Source: Candidatus Alectryobacillus merdavium
GTDB taxonomy: Bacteria; Bacillota_I; Bacilli_A; RFN20; CAG-826
DNA length: 9,118 nt
Direction: 5' to 3'
Assembly (NCBI GenBank): GCA_017694735.1
Contig: JADIMN010000163.1
Location: 1 to 9,118, forward strand
Part shown: in pieces, positions 5,644 through 9,118 of the stretch
How positions within the stretch are numbered: position 1 is the stretch's first letter
How the letters are laid out: every line of letters starts with the position of its first letter
Position numbers and translations under genes: made by a program
Notes under the pieces: model-generated
Databases searched by the model: none
Seen by the model: only the letters and a program-made list of their open reading frames with translations
What the model was told of the DNA's origin: nothing

Positions 5644-7563
5644 ATGAAAATAATTTACAACAAAATTGAAAACCAACTAGAAGATAATTTAAATGGATTT
5701 CAAGTTGCGAAAGCTTTAAATCTAGAAAATTTAAAACAAGTTATTGCATATAAAATTAATGACAAAATTTATGATATGCAATCAAAAATCAATAATGATT
5801 GTGAAATTAGCTTTTTATACGCTGATGATAAAAATAAAGAATCTTTTGAAATTTTAAATCACTCAACTTCTCACTTAATGGCAGAAGCAATCTTAAAATT
5901 ATTTCCAAATGCAAAGCTCGGATTTGGACCAGCTATCGAAGAAGGATTTTACTACGATGTTGATTTAGGCGACTATCAATTAAAAGAAGAAGATTTAACA
6001 AAAATCGAAAATTTAATGAAAAAATTATCAAAAGAAGATAATAATTTTATTAGAAAAGAAGTCACAAAAGATGAAGCATTAAAAATATTTGCTAATGATG
6101 AATATAAAATAGAATTAATTAACGGAATTGAAAATCAAATAACAATATACACCCAAGGAAGTTTTACTGATTTATGTGCAGGAGTACACTTACCTTCTAC
6201 TAAATATATCAGACATTTTAAATTATTAAATATCGCTGGAGCTTATTGGAGAGGAGACGTTCACAACAAACAGTTAACTAGAATTTATGGTGTATCTTTC
6301 TTCGAAGAAAAAGATTTAAATGATTATTTACTACTTTTAGAAGAACGTAAAAAAAGAGATCACCGTAAATTAGGAAAAGAACTTGGCTTGTTTATGATTT
6401 CTGAGTACGGTCCTGGTTTTCCATTCTTCTTACCAAATGGTATGATTTTAAGAAATGAACTTGAAAATTTTTGGTATGATTATCACGCAAAAAATGGTTA
6501 TGTTTTTTGTAAAACACCAACAATGTTATCAAAAGAACTTTGGATCACTAGCGGACACTGGGAAAATTACAAAGATAATATGTACACTTCTACAATTGAT
6601 GGAAAAGAATATGCAATTAAACCAATGAATTGTCCAGGCGGTATGTTAATTTATAAAAATTCTCTACACTCTTACAAAGATTTACCAATTAGACTTGGAG
6701 AACTAGGCTTGGTCCATAGACACGAGGCAAGCGGAGCTTTAAATGGATTGTTTAGAGTAAGAACATTCACACAAGATGATGCACATATATTTCTTAGAAA
6801 AGATCAATTAATTGATGAAATATCAAAATTATTAAAAATATTTGATGATATTTATTCTATATTTGGACTAGACTATCATATCGAACTTTCAACTAGACCT
6901 GAAAACAAATATATCGGAGATATCGAAATTTGGAATGAAAGTGAGAGAATATTAAAAGAAGCTTGTGAAAAATCAAATAAAGAATTTATTATAAACCCTG
7001 GAGATGGAGCATTTTATGGTCCAAAACTAGATTTTAAATTAAAAGACTCGATGAATAGAATTTGGCAATGTGGCACCATTCAATTAGATATGAATCTTCC
7101 TGAAAGATTTGATTTAACTTATATTGATGAAAACGGAAACAAAATAAGACCTATAATGCTTCATAGAGCTGTCTTAGGTTCTATTGAAAGATTCATAGGA
7201 ATTATTACAGAAAACTTTGCCGGTGCGTTCCCAACATGGCTGTCGCCTATTCAAGTCGCTATAGTTCCTGTAAATAACTTATATCATTTAGAATACGCAA
7301 ACAAAATTAAAGAGGAGCTAGAAAAACACAATATTCGAGTTTTCTTAGATGATTCAAACGAAAAATTATCTTATAAAATGAGAAATACTCAAATTAAGAA
7401 AATTCCATATTCTATAGTTATCGGCGAAAAAGAAATGAATGAAAACACTCTTACTTATAGAGTTTATTCAAAAAACGACCAAGTCAATACAACAATAGAA
7501 AAATTTATTGACATTGTTTTAAGCGATATTAAAGAAAAGAAATTGCCAAAAGATAGAAAATAA
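5644..7563 (+). CDS. thrS: Threonyl-tRNA synthetase
   Basis: Class II synthetase that activates threonine and charges tRNA-Thr. At 639 residues it is full-length and has all domains: TGS (about 1-60); the editing domain, with HSTSH (73-77) and CAGVH (178-182) supplying the HxxxH plus CxxxH metal-binding/editing set; the catalytic core (about 240-535); and the C-terminal anticodon-binding domain (about 535-639). The zinc ligands of the active site are C330 in KPMNCPGG, H381 in DDAHIF and H507 in MLHRAVLGS. The class II motif 2 arginine region (FRVRTFTQDD, 370-379) and motif 3 (LHRAVLGSIERF, 506-517) are intact. AGGAGGG (5631-5637) lies 6 bases before the ATG. Expression is set by the T-box leader directly upstream. 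The downstream translation operon has its own promoter, so co-transcription with infC is possible but not required. Confidence 0.98.
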   Translation: MKIIYNKIENQLEDNLNGFQVAKALNLENLKQVIAYKINDKIYDMQSKINNDCEISFLYADDKNKESFEILNHSTSHLMAEAILKLFPNAKLGFGPAIEEGFYYDVDLGDYQLKEEDLTKIENLMKKLSKEDNNFIRKEVTKDEALKIFANDEYKIELINGIENQITIYTQGSFTDLCAGVHLPSTKYIRHFKLLNIAGAYWRGDVHNKQLTRIYGVSFFEEKDLNDYLLLLEERKKRDHRKLGKELGLFMISEYGPGFPFFLPNGMILRNELENFWYDYHAKNGYVFCKTPTMLSKELWITSGHWENYKDNMYTSTIDGKEYAIKPMNCPGGMLIYKNSLHSYKDLPIRLGELGLVHRHEASGALNGLFRVRTFTQDDAHIFLRKDQLIDEISKLLKIFDDIYSIFGLDYHIELSTRPENKYIGDIEIWNESERILKEACEKSNKEFIINPGDGAFYGPKLDFKLKDSMNRIWQCGTIQLDMNLPERFDLTYIDENGNKIRPIMLHRAVLGSIERFIGIITENFAGAFPTWLSPIQVAIVPVNNLYHLEYANKIKEELEKHNIRVFLDDSNEKLSYKMRNTQIKKIPYSIVIGEKEMNENTLTYRVYSKNDQVNTTIEKFIDIVLSDIKEKKLPKDRK

Positions 7564-7572
7564 AAAAATCGC

Positions 7573-7601
7573 TTGATAATTATAATAATTATTGATATCA
7601 T
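7573..7601 (+). promoter_or_regulatory. Promoter of the infC-rpmI-rplT operon
   Basis: TTGATA (7573-7578) and TATCAT (7596-7601) are each close to the sigma-A consensus and are exactly 17 bases apart. Transcription would start near 7608, immediately before the structured leader. It begins about 10 bases after the thrS stop, with no terminator in between, so readthrough from thrS may add to it. Confidence 0.7.
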
Positions 7602-7607
7602 AATAAA

Positions 7608-7730
7608 CGGACATAACGTAGAAAGAGAAGTTCCCACTTCCACCAGATTAATCAATTAATTGGTAAATGCTACAGTAAGATGATTATTGTAAGTTTAAGT
7701 GGGTACCTCAGCGTATCCACTTTTATATTT
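7608..7730 (+). ncRNA. L20-type ribosomal protein leader (autoregulatory attenuator) before infC
   Basis: In low-GC Gram-positives, L20 binds the infC leader and promotes early termination, so free L20 limits the infC-rpmI-rplT operon. This leader has the right position and architecture. CCCACTT (7633-7639) can pair with AAGTGGG (7697-7703) as an antiterminator. Between them ACCA and ATTAAT (7642-7652, with G7646 bulged) pair with ATTAATTGGT (7655-7664) as a hairpin. The second half, AAGTGGGTAC, is also the left arm of the terminator. The segment AGAAAGAGAAGTTCCCACTT (7620-7639) resembles what I recall of this leader family. Assignment rests on context and alternative pairing, not on an alignment. 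Confidence 0.78.
7697..7730 (+). terminator. Attenuator terminator in the infC leader
   Basis: AAGTGGGTAC (7697-7706) pairs with GTATCCACTT (7713-7722) across a CTCAGC loop: ten pairs including one G-U. A T-rich but interrupted tail, TTATATTT, follows. The infC ribosome site AGGAGG begins right after it at 7731. Confidence 0.8.
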
Positions 7731-7741
7731 AGGAGGAAAGT

Positions 7742-8305
7742 ATTATCAATAACAATCAACCAATACCTAACAACAATAAAAAAGGTAACAAATCTAATGG
7801 AGATTTAGTTAACGAATTAATTAGATTCCCAGAAGTACTTGTAATTGCACCTGATGGTGAAAAATTAGGCGTATTAAAAAGATATGCTGCACTAGAAAAA
7901 GCATATGAATACGGTTTAGATCTATTATGTGTTGCTCCAGATGCAAAACCACCTGTTTGTAGAATATTAGATTATGGAAAATACAGATTCCAAAATCAGA
8001 AAAAAGCACGTGAAGCAAAAAAGAAACAACATATAATTGAAATTAAAGAAATACAATTAACTCCACAAATCGGTTTCCACGATTTAGAAATCAAAGCAAA
8101 AAAAGCTATTGAATTCTTCAAAGACGGAAACAAAGTTAAAGTTGTCGTACGTTTTAGAGGAAGACAATTATCACATACTGAAGTCGGTGAAGAAGTTCTT
8201 CAAAAATTTATTACGTTAGTTAAAGATTATTCAACAATTGAAAAACAACCAAATTTAGAAGGAAGAAATTTAATTGTTGTATTATCTTCAAATATTAAAA
8301 AGTGA
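7742..8305 (+). CDS. infC: Translation initiation factor IF-3, AUU start
   Basis: IF-3 binds the 30S subunit, proofreads start codon and initiator tRNA, and prevents subunit joining. The frame ending at TGA (8303-8305) encodes about 187 residues. The N-domain has VNELIRFPEVLVIAPDGEKL (23-42), then AKPPVCRILDYGKYRF (68-83). A lysine-rich linker (about 84-97) leads to the C-domain, with IKEIQLTPQIGFHDLEIKAK (101-120) and VVVRFRGRQLSH (134-145). The frame opens after a stop at 7730-7732 and offers no ATG, GTG or TTG before the conserved N-domain. ATT at 7742, 5 bases after a perfect AGGAGG (7731-7736), is the likely start; ATC at 7745 is the alternative. An AUU start underlies IF-3 autoregulation in E. 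coli. The first 22 residues form an Asn/Lys-rich extension. Leads the operon with rpmI and rplT. Confidence 0.95.
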   Translation: MINNNQPIPNNNKKGNKSNGDLVNELIRFPEVLVIAPDGEKLGVLKRYAALEKAYEYGLDLLCVAPDAKPPVCRILDYGKYRFQNQKKAREAKKKQHIIEIKEIQLTPQIGFHDLEIKAKKAIEFFKDGNKVKVVVRFRGRQLSHTEVGEEVLQKFITLVKDYSTIEKQPNLEGRNLIVVLSSNIKK

Positions 8306-8319
8306 GAGGAGAAAATTTT

Positions 8320-8511
8320 ATGCCAAAAATGAAAAGTAAAAGAGCTTTAATGAAAAGAATTAGAATTACAGGCTCAGGAAAATTAAAAAGAGATTGTACA
8401 AAAAGAAGACATCTAGCTCCAAATAAAACCACAAAGCAAAAAAGACATTTAAGACACGCTAGATTAATTTCAAATAGTGATTATAAGAGAGTTAAATTTC
8501 TTATTAAGTAA
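8320..8511 (+). CDS. rpmI: 50S ribosomal protein L35 (bL35)
   Basis: This 63-residue, strongly basic protein starts MPKMKSKRALMKRI and continues with ITGSGKLKRD (15-24), the conserved L35 core. HLAPNKTTKQKRHLRHA (31-47) matches the family's H-LxxK-xKxKRxLR region. L35 is a late-assembling component of the large subunit. Normal length is about 64-66. The ATG at 8320 is chosen because AGGAG (8307-8311) lies 8 bases upstream and MPKMK is the family N-terminus. An in-frame GTG at 8302 would place the ribosome site inside the coding region. It lies 14 bases after infC and 14 before rplT, the standard infC-rpmI-rplT order. Confidence 0.96.
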   Translation: MPKMKSKRALMKRIRITGSGKLKRDCTKRRHLAPNKTTKQKRHLRHARLISNSDYKRVKFLIK

Positions 8512-8525
8512 AGGAGGAAGTAAAA

Positions 8526-8882
8526 ATGAGAGTAAAAGGCGGATCTGTTACAAGACAAAGAAGAAAGAAAATTATTAAACAAGCTTCCGGTTATTTTGGT
8601 AGCAAACATATCTTATTTAAAACTGCAAAAGAACAAGTTTTAAGATCTTTAAGATATTCTTATATCAATAGAAAACAATTAAAAAATGATTACAGAAAAC
8701 TTTGGATTAAAAGAATTAATGCTGCTTGTAGATTAAACAACATTTCTTATTCAGTATTTATGCATGGTTTAAAACTATTAGACGTTCAAGTAAATAGAAA
8801 AATGTTAAGTGAACTTGCTATTCATGATCCTAAAGCTTTCACATCACTTGTTAATGATGCAAAAGCTAAATTAGCAAAATAG
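8526..8882 (+). CDS. rplT: 50S ribosomal protein L20 (bL20)
   Basis: L20 is an early-assembly large-subunit protein that binds 23S rRNA and, in many bacteria, also represses its own operon through the infC leader. The 118-residue length is typical. The basic N-terminal extension has VTRQRRKKIIKQASGYFGSK (8-27). The globular part has LRYSYINRKQ (42-51), LWIKRINAACRLNNISYS (59-76), FMHGLKL (78-84) and MLSELAIHDPKAF (94-106). Most members begin with MARVK; here the start is MRVKGG, a minor shortening. AAGGAGG (8511-8517), partly overlapping the rpmI stop, sits 8 bases before the ATG. It ends in TAG and is followed by a strong terminator, so it is the last gene of the operon. Confidence 0.97.
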   Translation: MRVKGGSVTRQRRKKIIKQASGYFGSKHILFKTAKEQVLRSLRYSYINRKQLKNDYRKLWIKRINAACRLNNISYSVFMHGLKLLDVQVNRKMLSELAIHDPKAFTSLVNDAKAKLAK

Positions 8883-8913
8883 TTTAATTACAAACTTAAA
8901 TATAAAAAGATAT

Positions 8914-8944
8914 AAAAAAGAAAGTTATAAAACTTTCTTTTTTT
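8914..8944 (+). terminator. Intrinsic terminator after rplT, probably bidirectional
   Basis: GAAAGTT (8920-8926) pairs with AACTTTC (8931-8937) across an ATAA loop. The stem extends through six A-T pairs from an A-run (8914-8919) and a T-run (8938-8943). The T-run serves the rplT operon; the A-run on the other side gives a T-run on the minus strand and can serve the convergent gene, whose stop overlaps the T-tract. Confidence 0.9.
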
Positions 8945-9118
8945 ATATTTCAAATTTTTCTTTTTTAATTTCAATTTTTTCAATATTATTAATGGCTTCT
9001 TCTATTAAACTATCATAGTCGACCTTAGATTCATAAAATAAAACTTCATCAAGTTTTGGCATGGTTTTAGGATTTTTTGGTTTAAAAATTGTACAACAAT
9101 CTTCATATGGTCTAATAG
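8943..9118 (-). CDS. C-terminal end of an unidentified protein, cut off by window edge
   Basis: Minus-strand translation entering from the right edge gives 57 residues without a stop, ending at TAA (8943-8945). The visible sequence starts IRPYEDCCTIFKPKNP, continues with a short segment (LDEVLFYESKVDYDSLIEEA) and ends in a charged Lys/Glu/Ile helix-like tail (about 41-57). Two adjacent cysteines (7-8) stand out. Codon use is like the neighbours. I do not recognise the family. The frame stays open for its whole visible length, and its end lies at a bidirectional hairpin convergent with rplT, which supports a real gene. Function cannot be inferred. Confidence 0.65.
   Translation of the reverse strand, partial: IRPYEDCCTIFKPKNPKTMPKLDEVLFYESKVDYDSLIEEAINNIEKIEIKKEKFEI

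Noticed and set aside
7595..7606. Similarity of ATATCATAATAA in the infC promoter to the pfkA half-site
   Set aside because: It coincides with the -10 element and lacks the second arm; in such AT-rich DNA it is probably chance.
7821..8018. Minus-strand frame opposite the IF-3 N-domain
   Set aside because: The plus strand here encodes IF-3; the reverse frame is His/Leu/Ile-rich shadow sequence.
8302..8319. Upstream GTG start for rpmI overlapping the infC stop
   Set aside because: It would add six residues that encode the AGGAG ribosome site, and L35 proteins begin MPKMK at the ATG at 8320.

Overview
The window is AT-rich chromosomal DNA of a low-GC Gram-positive bacterium. A Bacilli or Acholeplasma/RF39-like lineage is the best guess. 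The evidence is the DnaB/DnaI-type primosome pair, a T-box riboswitch before thrS, an L20-type leader before infC, AGGAGG ribosome sites, and strong A/T bias at third codon positions. TGA is used as a stop (infC) and tryptophan is TGG, so the genetic code is the standard bacterial one and not the Mycoplasma/Spiroplasma code. Nothing looks like a plasmid, phage, transposon or CRISPR; this is a core housekeeping segment.

Layout. On the minus strand, dnaB (708-1955) runs into a dnaI-like helicase-loader gene (1-718, cut by the left edge), with an 11-base overlap. A 137-base divergent intergenic region (1956-2092) carries a perfect 9+3+9 inverted repeat next to the start of a plus-strand glycolytic cluster: pfkA (phosphofructokinase), pyk (pyruvate kinase) and a ROK-family sugar kinase one base after pyk. 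Next comes a full threonyl T-box leader (about 5408-5623, ACC specifier, antiterminator and terminator) and thrS. After thrS a separate promoter and an L20-type attenuator leader precede infC, rpmI and rplT (IF3, L35, L20). infC has no ATG/GTG/TTG start; it appears to begin at AUU behind a perfect AGGAGG. A strong hairpin follows rplT and faces the 3' end of an unidentified minus-strand gene cut by the right edge.

How the genes work together. The plus strand holds two physiological modules. The first is glycolysis: sugar phosphorylation by the ROK kinase, fructose-6-phosphate phosphorylation, and pyruvate/ATP formation. The second is translation: tRNA-Thr charging, initiation, and two large-subunit proteins. 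Each has its own apparent control: a palindromic operator candidate for glycolysis, uncharged tRNA-Thr for thrS, and L20 feedback for infC-rpmI-rplT. The minus strand supplies replication restart/initiation proteins.

The window does not hold an obviously new multi-gene system. The most interesting points are erosions within known families: the DnaI-like loader has lost the Walker A lysine and the second Walker B acid while keeping its zinc-site cysteines, and the ROK kinase has lost the cysteine zinc loop. Also notable are the possible operator before pfkA and the absence of a ribosome-binding site before dnaB.
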